Assembly: GCA_949289625.1 (NCBI GenBank)
Contig: CASEPH010000268.1
Location: 1 to 11,074, forward strand
DNA: 11,074 nt
Source: an uncultured Clostridia bacterium
GTDB lineage: Bacteria > Bacillota_A > Clostridia > Oscillospirales > Oscillospiraceae
Direction: 5' to 3'
Part shown: in pieces, positions 1 to 5,831 of the stretch
Position numbering within the stretch: the first letter of the stretch is position 1
How the letters are laid out: each line of letters opens with the position of its first letter
The notes under the pieces: model-generated
The model's database searches: none
The model's input: the letters and a program-made list of their open reading frames with translations, nothing else
Told to the model about the DNA's origin: nothing
Made by a program: the position numbers and the translations under genes

Positions 1-16
1 AACGGATTTTTTTGCG

Positions 17-22
17 TATAAT
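17..22 (+). promoter_or_regulatory. -10 box of the tRNA-Gln promoter
   Basis: A perfect TATAAT lies 43 nt before the first base of the tRNA. The matching -35 box would fall just outside the window, so only half of the promoter can be seen. Transcription would start near position 29, inside the leader hairpin. Confidence 0.6.
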
Positions 23-26
23 AAAT

Positions 27-60
27 CATGCGCTTTGGAGCTTTCCTCCTAGAGCGCATG
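27..60 (+). other. Leader hairpin upstream of tRNA-Gln
   Basis: CATGCGCT (27-34) pairs perfectly with AGCGCATG (53-60). The stem continues inward through GGAG (37-40) and CTCC (46-49) around a short loop. No T tract follows on the plus strand, so this is not a normal terminator for an upstream gene. It lies between the -10 box and the tRNA and may be part of the precursor leader removed by RNase P, or the end of an upstream feature outside the window. Confidence 0.5.
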
Positions 61-65
61 AATAT

Positions 66-139
66 AGGGGATTAGTGTAACGGTAACACACCGGACTCTG
101 ACTCCGTTTTCGGGGGTTCGAATCCCTCATCCCCTGCCA
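66..139 (+). tRNA. tRNA-Gln (anticodon CTG)
   Basis: All cloverleaf arms can be drawn. The acceptor stem pairs 66-72 with 129-135 (7 bp). The D stem pairs GTGT 75-78 with ACAC 86-89. The anticodon stem pairs 91-95 with 103-107, with a C-T mismatch at the outermost pair. The T stem pairs 112-116 with 124-128 around TTCGAAT. The anticodon loop CTCTGAC (96-102) places CTG at 98-100, which reads the CAG glutamine codon. The discriminator is G136 and the CCA end is encoded at 137-139. It appears to be a single-gene transcription unit, with a -10 box upstream and a terminator immediately after the CCA. Confidence 0.95.
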
Positions 140-175
140 CGTCGTCGCGGACTGAAGTTCGCGACGACGTTTTTT
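139..175 (+). terminator. Intrinsic terminator of tRNA-Gln
   Basis: An 11-bp perfect stem (139-149 with 160-170) is followed by six T residues at 170-175. The stem begins at the last base of the encoded CCA. Confidence 0.93.
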
Positions 176-223
176 ACCATTGCTAATGACATTTCTCCCT
201 GCTGCCAGGCTTGGAGGATAGAA

Positions 224-257
224 ACCGCCCAACCGGAATTGCGTCCGGTTGGGCGGT
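224..257 (-). terminator. Hairpin terminator of the EamA transporter gene
   Basis: A perfect 14-bp stem (224-237 with 244-257, loop ATTGCG) lies 24 nt downstream of the transporter stop codon on the minus strand. The T run after it is short (TTTCTAT), so termination may be less than complete. It also stops convergent transcription leaving the tRNA. Confidence 0.75.
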
Positions 258-280
258 ATTCATATTATGTAAACTACATC

Positions 281-1150
281 TCAGCACCATATGGCCATAA
301 TCAACGTTCCAATCAGCATCAGGCCCAGTCCCAAAGCGGCCTTTTTGCTGATTTTTTCTTTCAGGAAGAGATAGGAAAATGCCACAGTAACGAGAATACT
401 CATCTTGTCGATGGGCACCACTACGCTGACGATGCCATTTTGAATTGCGTAATAATAGCATAGCCAGGAGGCGCCGGTGGCAATACCGGACAGAATAATA
501 AAGACCAATTCATGCCGATCCAGTGTTTTCATCTGCCCCTGCTTGCCTTTGACGAACACCACCAGCCACGCCATCAGCAGCACCACCACGGTTCGAATGG
601 CAGTGCCAAGATTGGATTCAATCCCGGAAATTCCGATTTTCGCCAAGATGGAGGTCAGCGCTGCAAACACGGCGGAAAAGATGGCATAAATCATCCATCT
701 GCTGTTTTTCTGATGTACCGTATCCACGTTTTTCCGCTCCACCATCAGGAAAATGCCAATTGCAAGCAGCAGCGTACCCAGTAGCTTAGGCACAATGTGA
801 TCCGTTTCCGAAAAACAGACGATTGCAATTATGACTGTAAGGATCGTGCTGGACTTATCAATGGGCGCGACCTTGTTCACATCTCCAAGGGACAGCGCCT
901 TGAAGTAGCAAAGCCAGGAAGCACCTGTAGCCACCCCGGAAAGGATCAAAAACACAAGGGTCTTTGGTTCAATTTGGGTGATGGTATTTTGGGACCCCAC
1001 CACAAACACCATAATCCAGGAAAACAACAGCACAACGATGGTCCGCAGTGCGGTTGCCACATCGGAATCTGTTTTCCGAATGCCGCACTTGGCAAGCACC
1101 GCTGTGACTCCAGCGAAAAATGCCGAGAGCACCGCCATAACCATCCACAT
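281..1150 (-). CDS. EamA/DMT-family transporter with two homologous halves
   Basis: Predicted integral membrane protein of 289 aa, in the size range of two-domain EamA (drug/metabolite transporter) permeases with about ten helices. It begins MWMVMAVLSAF and is strongly hydrophobic throughout. The two halves are clearly homologous: SGVATGASWLCYFKAL in the first half matches SGIATGASWLCYYYAI in the second, and each is followed by a VAPIDK or VVPIDK motif. This shows an internal duplication of a five-helix unit. The start at 1150 is preferred because GGAGG stands 8 nt upstream; a longer frame from 1210 adds a polar N-terminus without a ribosome binding site. Substrate cannot be told from sequence; EamA members export or import metabolites, amino acids or nucleobases. 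It is transcribed alone, away from the unknown gene at 1327. Confidence 0.9.
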   Translation of the reverse strand: MWMVMAVLSAFFAGVTAVLAKCGIRKTDSDVATALRTIVVLLFSWIMVFVVGSQNTITQIEPKTLVFLILSGVATGASWLCYFKALSLGDVNKVAPIDKSSTILTVIIAIVCFSETDHIVPKLLGTLLLAIGIFLMVERKNVDTVHQKNSRWMIYAIFSAVFAALTSILAKIGISGIESNLGTAIRTVVVLLMAWLVVFVKGKQGQMKTLDRHELVFIILSGIATGASWLCYYYAIQNGIVSVVVPIDKMSILVTVAFSYLFLKEKISKKAALGLGLMLIGTLIMAIWC

Positions 1151-1221
1151 ACGAATTCCTCCAAAATGTGTAAGATGGCAAAATACCGCATCATTTTCCT
1201 GTAGCGGCATTGTCGTGTTCT

Positions 1222-1250
1222 ATGGTATCACCAAACGATCCCTTTCGCAA
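1222..1250 (-). promoter_or_regulatory. Putative promoter of the EamA transporter
   Basis: On the minus strand TTGCGA (1250-1245) and TACCAT (1227-1222) are separated by exactly 17 bp, with a TG dinucleotide one base ahead of the -10 box (extended -10). Each hexamer matches consensus at four of six positions. The start would be near 1215, giving a leader of about 65 nt. Confidence 0.5.
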
Positions 1251-1326
1251 GAGGCAGGGATTTTCCGAATAAATTTTCCGTGGGAGATACATACTATGGC
1301 CAGATCAAGAAAAAGGAGCCACTGCC

Positions 1327-1755
1327 ATGATTACCGATACGGAATTGCTCAACTACATTCGCCAGACCACCCTCATGGGCCGCACTGGCATTGATGGGAT
1401 TATGAAATACTCCGCCTGCCAGCCCCTCACCGACGCGCTTCGGCAGCAGCGGGCGGAGTACGGTGAGATCTGCGACGCCGCCACAAAAATGCTGATTCAG
1501 CGGGGCGGCCAGCCGGAGCCACTGCCCATGGGGGCCAAGATGGGCGCCGCCATGACCCGCACCATGCAGGTCTTTTCTCCCCCCTCCACCTCCAAGATCG
1601 CAGAAATGATGATCTCCGGCAACACCAAGGGCGTCATCAAATCCATCCAGCACCACCGACAGTATATGGGCAAGGATGAACGGGTCACCGACCTGTCCAA
1701 AAAGCTGTTGGAGACGGAACAGAGCAATATTGAGCAGATGAAGCCCTTTCTGTAA
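1327..1755 (+). CDS. Conserved hypothetical protein, helical and possibly ferritin-like
   Basis: A 142-aa protein that I do not firmly recognise. It reads as several amphipathic helices: roughly residues 4-30, 33-58, 70-85 and 88-140. There is no signal peptide or membrane segment. The tail LLETEQSNIEQMKPFL and the HH pair near residue 109 recall small clostridial ferritin-like four-helix proteins, but no complete metal-ligand set can be seen, so that is only a suggestion. AAGGAG lies about 10 nt ahead of the ATG, which supports the start. The last 209 bp are repeated 1.88 kb downstream (3423-3631), and the 69 repeated codons encode an identical peptide. The gene runs into a hairpin that belongs to the convergent cassette. 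It is apparently a single-gene unit transcribed away from the EamA gene. Confidence 0.8.
   Translation: MITDTELLNYIRQTTLMGRTGIDGIMKYSACQPLTDALRQQRAEYGEICDAATKMLIQRGGQPEPLPMGAKMGAAMTRTMQVFSPPSTSKIAEMMISGNTKGVIKSIQHHRQYMGKDERVTDLSKKLLETEQSNIEQMKPFL
1547..1755 (+). repeat. Direct repeat, copy 1 (3' end of the 1327 gene)
   Basis: 209 bp that match 3423-3631 except at eight positions (1632, 1647, 1708, 1719, 1728, 1731, 1734, 1752), about 96% identity by hand alignment with a constant offset of 1876. All eight differences are synonymous. The match ends exactly at the stop codon on the right and fades over about 10 nt on the left. Confidence 0.95.
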
Positions 1756-1788
1756 AAAATGGCAGCTCCACAAAATTTGGAGCTGCCA
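1754..1788 (-). terminator. Intrinsic terminator of the cassette operon
   Basis: An 11-bp perfect stem (1760-1770 with 1778-1788) is followed on the minus strand by six T residues (complement of A1754-1759). It begins 6 nt after the stop codon of the Sel1-like gene. The T tract overlaps the stop codon of the plus-strand gene at 1753-1755. In the plus direction the hairpin has no T tract. Confidence 0.88.
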
Positions 1789-1793
1789 CTAAA

Positions 1794-2564
1794 CTATTGA
1801 ATATATCTATAACCGCCAAACAACTTCTTTCTGTAATGATCAATCTCTTTTTGCAGTTGTGCTTTTAACTGTTCATCTGTCAGGGATGTAAATGCATCGT
1901 AAAGCAGTGACGCAGACTTATTTATGTCGATTGTTAATCTCTCTGGTAGTCCAGTCCGATACAAGTTTGCAAGGAATTGAATGCCATACACAAATATACG
2001 CTGTTCACTTTCTGACGTGCTGGAAATTTCAAGGTTATACTCTCTTGCATTTTCTAATATTTTCAAATCATTGTATGCCTCGTAATATTCGGCATTGGTC
2101 TTAGCCAACCTGAAAAAGCAGCATCCTCTCAATATTGTAACATTGATTGCAGATAGCCCATACGTATAATCCAGTGCTTCATCGTACTTCCCCATGAAAA
2201 AATGCGATGCTGCAATTCCATAATTTGACTCATCTATTTCTTGCAGTAATATCTCTCGGCCTTTGGAATCTACTTCAAGTCGCTCCAAAGCAAGCTTTGA
2301 CCATTTTATCGTTTTCTTTCGATATTGGATTGCAGTTTTATATTCACCAACATTTGAAGCTTCATTGATCAACGCAAGCAAAGGATAGCCAGTGGCAGTT
2401 ATCATGATTCCTTGTGGACTACCTGCTTCAGCAGCCATTTCGCCCCAATATATGGATTTTTCTGTTCCCTCATAACTATTCTTATCATGATAATAATGGC
2501 TCAGCCAAAGCATTGCTTCAACATCGCCAGCTTCCGCATTGCAAAGATAGTCATGAAACGTCAT
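1794..2564 (-). CDS. Sel1/TPR-like helical repeat protein
   Basis: About 256 aa, all-helical, with no signal peptide or membrane segment, so probably cytoplasmic. The N-terminus (AGDVEAMLWLSHYYHD, then SIYWGEMAAEAGSPQG) has the spacing and alanine-rich turns of Sel1-like repeats, a TPR relative used for protein binding. The middle (YKTAIQYRKKTIKWSK, FMGKYDEALDYTYG) resembles TPR helix pairs. A full repeat count cannot be given by eye. Two ATGs are possible. AAGGAGG (2574-2580) is only 3 nt from the ATG at 2570 but 9 nt from the one at 2564, so I prefer the latter. It is the second gene of an operon with the CFI-box-like gene, 15-21 nt downstream of it. Codon use is AT-rich compared with the flanks, which suggests transfer. 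The partner is unknown; the adjacent CFI-box-like protein is the obvious candidate. Confidence 0.78.
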   Translation of the reverse strand: MTFHDYLCNAEAGDVEAMLWLSHYYHDKNSYEGTEKSIYWGEMAAEAGSPQGIMITATGYPLLALINEASNVGEYKTAIQYRKKTIKWSKLALERLEVDSKGREILLQEIDESNYGIAASHFFMGKYDEALDYTYGLSAINVTILRGCCFFRLAKTNAEYYEAYNDLKILENAREYNLEISSTSESEQRIFVYGIQFLANLYRTGLPERLTIDINKSASLLYDAFTSLTDEQLKAQLQKEIDHYRKKLFGGYRYIQ

Positions 2565-2585
2565 TTTCATTCCCCTCCTTTTTAT

Positions 2586-3047
2586 TCACGCCCTTTGCGC
2601 GAGCTTTTTTGCAGTATCTCGGTACTGCTCATGCGCTTTCTCCATTTCACCCGTTTGAATGAGTTGTACACAGGGTGCCACCAATGTCTCATACAATTCA
2701 TTCCAGATCACTTTGGCATTGGGTTGGGCGTTAATCCTCTCCACAATACCTGGCGCAGTCGCATAATATTCGACCACTTCTTCCAAGCCCCCTGGTTGAT
2801 TTTTCAGCCACTCATCCCGAAACCTCCGCAGTATGGTCAATTCCTCGCAGTCATCGGGCAGCCCCCGGGCCTCCACGCAGGCTGACGTGAGATAGCATCC
2901 GCCGCTGCTGGTCTCCCCTTTATAAATGGGACACTCATCATAGGAATACCCCCGGCAATATCGGTTGTACACATCCGAGTTTACATAATCCTCTTTTTTA
3001 TAGCAGTAATAGTCGTTGTTTCGAAACGTGTAGTAGGAACAGCTCAT
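2586..3047 (-). CDS. Cys-rich protein with CFI-box-like domain
   Basis: A 153-aa protein with eight cysteines (residues 3, 15, 31, 39, 51, 57, 67, 126). The N-terminal 45 residues are rich in Tyr and Cys, with the pattern C-x11-C-x15-C-x7-C, possibly a metal-binding knuckle. Residues 50-105 resemble the CFI-box domain: CYLTSAC stands where CFIATAAYG is usual, followed by LRRFRDEWL and then a helix with YY near residue 94. That domain has no established function that I can state. The frame is preceded by GGAGGT 8 nt upstream, supporting the start at 3047. It is the first gene of a two-gene operon with the Sel1-like gene. It is driven from a consensus-like promoter at 3089-3117 that lies inside operator repeats, so repression by the neighbouring Xre protein is likely. 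Confidence 0.75.
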   Translation of the reverse strand: MSCSYYTFRNNDYYCYKKEDYVNSDVYNRYCRGYSYDECPIYKGETSSGGCYLTSACVEARGLPDDCEELTILRRFRDEWLKNQPGGLEEVVEYYATAPGIVERINAQPNAKVIWNELYETLVAPCVQLIQTGEMEKAHEQYRDTAKKLAQRA

Positions 3048-3067
3048 TTATTTCTACCTCCTCCAAA

Positions 3068-3110
3068 TATAGGCTATGTATAGCCTATATGGTAGCATGT
3101 ATAGCCTACA
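3068..3110. promoter_or_regulatory. Operator repeats between divergent promoters
   Basis: TATAGGCTAT (3068-3077) and ATAGCCTATA (3080-3089) form a perfect 10-bp inverted repeat with a 2-bp spacer. The 11-nt word TGTATAGCCTA occurs at 3077-3087 and again at 3098-3108, 21 bp apart, which is two helical turns. The third half-site also forms TGTA...TACA. The inverted repeat covers the likely start of the minus-strand operon and the third half-site lies within its -35/-10 spacer. This is the layout expected for a Cro/CI-type repressor site. Confidence 0.8.
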
Positions 3111-3117
3111 CTGTCAA
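3089..3117 (-). promoter_or_regulatory. Promoter of the CFI-box/Sel1 operon
   Basis: On the minus strand a perfect -35 TTGACA (3117-3112) is followed after 17 bp by TACCAT (3094-3089). The operator half-site at 3098-3110 fills the spacer and the inverted repeat at 3068-3089 begins at the -10 edge. Confidence 0.75.
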
Positions 3118-3134
3118 GCCTTTTCTTCTACAAT
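3106..3134 (+). promoter_or_regulatory. Weak promoter of the Xre regulator
   Basis: TACAAT (3129-3134) is a good -10 box 21 nt before the regulator start codon. At 17-bp spacing the -35 position (3106-3111) has no recognisable hexamer and falls in the third operator half-site, so the regulator probably controls its own expression. The call rests mainly on the -10 box. Confidence 0.4.
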
Positions 3135-3155
3135 AAACACAAGGAGGATTGGACT

Positions 3156-3401
3156 ATGACAACTCAAGCCGCTGTAAAAAACCGCATTCTACAACTTTGC
3201 GGACAGTCAAACATTACAATTAACAAGCTATCAACACTTTCCGCACTGCCACCATCGAGCATTAAGAATATTCTGTACGGAAAAAGTCAAAACCCCAAGC
3301 TGCTGACAATCAAACAAATATGCGACGGGCTAGGCATTACTCTCGCAGAATTCTTTGATACGGACGAATTCAACTCCCTAGAGCCTGAAGAGATCGAATA
3401 A
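3156..3401 (+). CDS. Xre-family (Cro/CI-type) transcriptional regulator
   Basis: An 81-aa single-domain protein. Residues 7-67 fit the five-helix Cro/CI HTH fold: KNRILQLCGQSNITINKL, then LPPSSIKNILYGKSQNPKL as turn and recognition helix, then IKQICDGLGITLAEFFD, the typical closing helices of Xre proteins. The acidic tail (EFNSLEPEEIE) is short and there is no sensor domain. AAGGAGG at 3141-3147 stands 8 nt before the ATG. It is divergent from the CFI-box/Sel1 operon, and the inverted repeats between them are its probable operator. The inferred role is repressor of the operon and of itself. Its stop codon is only 21 bp from the repeated gene remnant, so it marks the right edge of the cassette. 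Antitoxin-like function is possible but unsupported. Confidence 0.88.
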   Translation: MTTQAAVKNRILQLCGQSNITINKLSTLSALPPSSIKNILYGKSQNPKLLTIKQICDGLGITLAEFFDTDEFNSLEPEEIE

Positions 3402-3422
3402 ACCAAAGAATTAAAATGGACA

Positions 3423-3631
3423 CCGCCATGACCCGCACCATGCAGGTCTTTTCTCCCCCCTCCACCTCCAAGATCGCAGAAATGATGATCTCCGGCAACA
3501 CCAAGGGGGTCATCAAATCCATTCAGCACCACCGACAGTATATGGGCAAGGATGAACGGGTCACCGACCTGTCCAAAAAGCTGCTGGAGACGGAGCAGAG
3601 CAACATCGAACAGATGAAGCCCTTTCTATAA
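3423..3631 (+). pseudogene. 3'-end remnant of the 1327-type gene
   Basis: This carries the last 69 codons of the gene at 1327-1755, starting at Ala-Met-Thr-Arg, with an identical peptide and eight synonymous base changes. An in-frame ATG at 3416 could give a 71-aa product, but no Shine-Dalgarno sequence stands before it and the N-terminal half of the protein is missing. I therefore treat it as a remnant. The lack of any amino-acid change suggests it was part of an intact allele until recently, or that a short product is still under selection. It could be read through from the regulator gene 21 bp upstream. Confidence 0.75.
3423..3631 (+). repeat. Direct repeat, copy 2
   Basis: The partner of 1547-1755, offset 1876 bp. 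Left of 3423 a further stretch of about 7 nt still aligns with only G-to-A changes before similarity is lost. Right of the stop codon the two copies have unrelated sequences, each with its own hairpin. Confidence 0.95.
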
Positions 3632-3634
3632 TAT

Positions 3635-3679
3635 TTAAAGGCTGCACGGCGAAAAATACTTTCGCAGTGCAGCCTTTAA
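3635..3679. terminator. Bidirectional terminator between gene remnant and ppk1
   Basis: A 13-bp perfect stem (3635-3647 with 3667-3679) has a smaller inner hairpin, GCGAAA with TTTCGC, in its loop. On the minus strand it lies 13 nt after the ppk1 stop and is followed by an AT-rich run. On the plus strand it lies 3 nt after the remnant's stop. It probably was the original terminator of the helical-protein gene before the cassette arrived. Confidence 0.7.
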
Positions 3680-3692
3680 GCTGGTAGATGAA

Positions 3693-5831
3693 TCAGTTTT
3701 CCGGCCGATAATGCTGGTGATTTTCCCCTCGGAGAGAATCTAGCCGTCCCAGAATTTGCCGCAACAGCGATTTCCGCGGCACCACCGTGGGGGCCAGTTC
3801 TACCGGATGCCGGAGATAATAATCCTGGGCATCCACTTTAGTCCCTCCCGCATCCAGCGGTACATAGTTTCCGTCCGGCTGCAAGCGCCGGGCCTTTGTA
3901 TTATCCCGCAGCAGCAGTTCCAGGTAAGAGTGGAACCATTCCTTCAGCTCGGGACTGTCCACCGGATAGGCGATCTCCACCCGGCGGGTCTGATTCCTGG
4001 TCATAATATCCGCCGAAGAAATGTACAGCTGTTGCAAGGCTCCGTCTCCAAAGGCGTAGATCCGACTGTGCTCCAGGAAACGTCCCACAATACTTGTCAC
4101 CGTAATGTGATCGGTCTTTCCGGGAATCCCCGGAACCAGGCAGCAGATGCCGCGGATAATCAGGTCAATTTTCACACCGGCCTGAGAAGCCTGAGCCAGC
4201 TTGTCGATCAGATCTCGCTCTGTGACAGAATTGGCTTTGATGATGATTCTCCCCTGACTTCCCCGGGCGATCTCCCCGTCAATCAATCGGAGAATCATGG
4301 ACTTCATATTCACCGGCGCCACCAAAAGATGGTCATATTTTCCCCACAGGTTGCCGATCAGCATATTTTGGAAGAACGCAATGGCATCCTGGGCAATTTC
4401 CTGCTTCGCGGTCATGATGGAGAAATCCGTATATTGGGCGGAGGTCTTTTCATTGTAGTTTCCGGTGCCAATCTGGGTGACATAGCTCAAACCGTTTTTC
4501 TCCCGGCGGGTAATGAGACAGATCTTGGAATGGCATTTAAAGTAGTCCATACCATAAATCACCCGGCAGCCCGCATCCTCCAGGGTTTTGGCCCAGTTGA
4601 TGTTGTTCTGCTCGTCAAACCGGGCCCGCAGTTCCACTAGTGCCGTGACCTCCTTGCCCCGCTCCGCGGCCTCGCACAGATGTGTCACGACGGCGGAATT
4701 TTTCGCCAACCGGTAAATCGTGATCTGAATCGAGCAGACATTGGGATCCAGGGCCGCCTCCCGCAGCAGTGTCAAAAAAGGCTGCATGGTGTGATAGGGA
4801 TAGAACAACAGCACGTCCCGCTGCTTGATCTGCTCCCACATAGGAACATCCTGCGTTAAGTAGCTGGGATATTGGGGCACATGGGTCGGATAATACAGCG
4901 CCTTGTCCAGATTGCCGAGTTCATAGGCATACCCCATCACCAGCGGGCACTGGCAGGTATAGCTCTGCTCCGCCGTCAGCTTCAGCCGCTCCAGCAGAAG
5001 TTGACGCAGTGTCGGCATTTCTCCCTGCATCTCTAAACGTACCGGTGCCAGTCGGTCCCTGAGGCGCAGCAACTTCGACATATGACTGCGGAAATCCGGA
5101 TTATCCTCGTCAAATTTCTCCTCATCATAGCTGAGGTCCGCATTTCTGGTCACAGAAATGATGGCCTGCTCTTCTACCGTGTAGATATGAAAGATCTTTT
5201 TCAGATAATAAAGCACAATGGTTTCCACTCGTACAAATTTCCCAGGCTCATCCGGCAGCCGCAGAATATCGGGAACGGAATCCGGCACAGCAACAATCCC
5301 CAAAAGCCAATGATTCTTATTTCGGAGCAGCGCAGCGGCATAGAGCGCCTTGTTCTTGAGGTGTGGAAACGGATGCCGTGGATCAATAATTTGAGGAGAC
5401 AGCAGCGGCCGGATATTTTCTTTATAGTATTGATGGATATAGCCACGCTGTTTTTCTTCCAGCAACTCGTAGGGGATGTCTTCCACCCCATAGGCTTTGA
5501 GTTCTTGGAGCAGCTTGGCATATGCTGCGTCTCTGGAGCGAATCATAGGCCGCACTGCATCATAGATCAGATCCAGCTGCTGCCGCGGCGTCTTGCCGCT
5601 TTTGTTTTCCACCACCCGGGGGGTCATGACGGACAAATCAAACAGACTTCCCACCCGAACCATAAAGAACTCATCCAAATTGCTGGTAAAGATGGAGATG
5701 AATTTGAGTCGCTCCAGCAGAGGCACCGTGGGATCCTGGGCCTCTTCCAGAACTCTTGCGTTAAATTTCAGCCAGCTTAATTCCCGATTTTGCGTATAGC
5801 TCAGGTCATGCATGCCTATATGTTCCGACAT
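3693..5831 (-). CDS. ppk1: Polyphosphate kinase 1
   Basis: A 712-aa enzyme of normal PPK1 length. It reversibly transfers the terminal phosphate of ATP to inorganic polyphosphate. The N-terminal domain shows NRELSWLKFNARVLEEA (15-31) and SNLDEFFMVRVG (50-61), the conserved ATP-site asparagine region. The phospholipase D-like catalytic domains carry the expected autophosphorylated histidine at H434 (FKCHSKICLI), the loop RARFDEQNNINWA (402-414), IGTGNYNEKT (454-463) and the second histidine H588 (FLEHSRIYAFG). All key residues appear present, so it should be active. GGGAGGG lies 6 nt upstream of the ATG. The start overlaps the end of ppx by 16 nt, so the two are probably translationally coupled and made from one transcript. 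It acts in the cytoplasm or at the membrane. A very similar order of kinase and exopolyphosphatase is common in bacteria, and it places synthesis and breakdown under one promoter. Confidence 0.97.
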   Translation of the reverse strand: MSEHIGMHDLSYTQNRELSWLKFNARVLEEAQDPTVPLLERLKFISIFTSNLDEFFMVRVGSLFDLSVMTPRVVENKSGKTPRQQLDLIYDAVRPMIRSRDAAYAKLLQELKAYGVEDIPYELLEEKQRGYIHQYYKENIRPLLSPQIIDPRHPFPHLKNKALYAAALLRNKNHWLLGIVAVPDSVPDILRLPDEPGKFVRVETIVLYYLKKIFHIYTVEEQAIISVTRNADLSYDEEKFDEDNPDFRSHMSKLLRLRDRLAPVRLEMQGEMPTLRQLLLERLKLTAEQSYTCQCPLVMGYAYELGNLDKALYYPTHVPQYPSYLTQDVPMWEQIKQRDVLLFYPYHTMQPFLTLLREAALDPNVCSIQITIYRLAKNSAVVTHLCEAAERGKEVTALVELRARFDEQNNINWAKTLEDAGCRVIYGMDYFKCHSKICLITRREKNGLSYVTQIGTGNYNEKTSAQYTDFSIMTAKQEIAQDAIAFFQNMLIGNLWGKYDHLLVAPVNMKSMILRLIDGEIARGSQGRIIIKANSVTERDLIDKLAQASQAGVKIDLIIRGICCLVPGIPGKTDHITVTSIVGRFLEHSRIYAFGDGALQQLYISSADIMTRNQTRRVEIAYPVDSPELKEWFHSYLELLLRDNTKARRLQPDGNYVPLDAGGTKVDAQDYYLRHPVELAPTVVPRKSLLRQILGRLDSLRGENHQHYRPEN

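Larger units (their letters stand above)
1756..3422. mobile_element. Putative acquired cassette between direct repeats
   Basis: This 1.67-kb stretch separates two copies of the same gene end. It holds a minus-strand two-gene operon with its own promoter and terminator, plus a divergent regulator, so it is a self-contained module. The Sel1-like gene and the regulator are visibly more AT-rich than ppk1, leuA or the V-ATPase genes. No integrase, transposase, terminal inverted repeat or short target duplication can be seen. The mobile nature is inferred from the flanking repeats and base composition, not from a mobility gene. Confidence 0.5.

Noticed and set aside
66..139. tRNA-Gln as the attachment site of an element in this window
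   Set aside because: No second copy of the tRNA 3' end occurs downstream in the window, and the repeat-flanked cassette uses a protein gene instead.
3068..3110. CRISPR-like repeats
   Set aside because: There are only three short half-sites within 43 bp, one of them inverted, with no spacers. The position over promoters fits an operator.
1756..3422. Insertion sequence or integrative element with its own recombinase
   Set aside because: All frames in the interval were read. None resembles a transposase, tyrosine recombinase or serine recombinase, and no terminal inverted repeats were found.
3416..3631. Complete 71-aa gene starting at ATG 3416
   Set aside because: It equals the C-terminal half of the 142-aa protein and lacks a Shine-Dalgarno sequence. 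I list it as a remnant, while noting that translation is not excluded.
3756..4640. Plus-strand 294-codon frame opposite ppk1
   Set aside because: It is antisense to conserved catalytic segments of ppk1 and resembles no protein.
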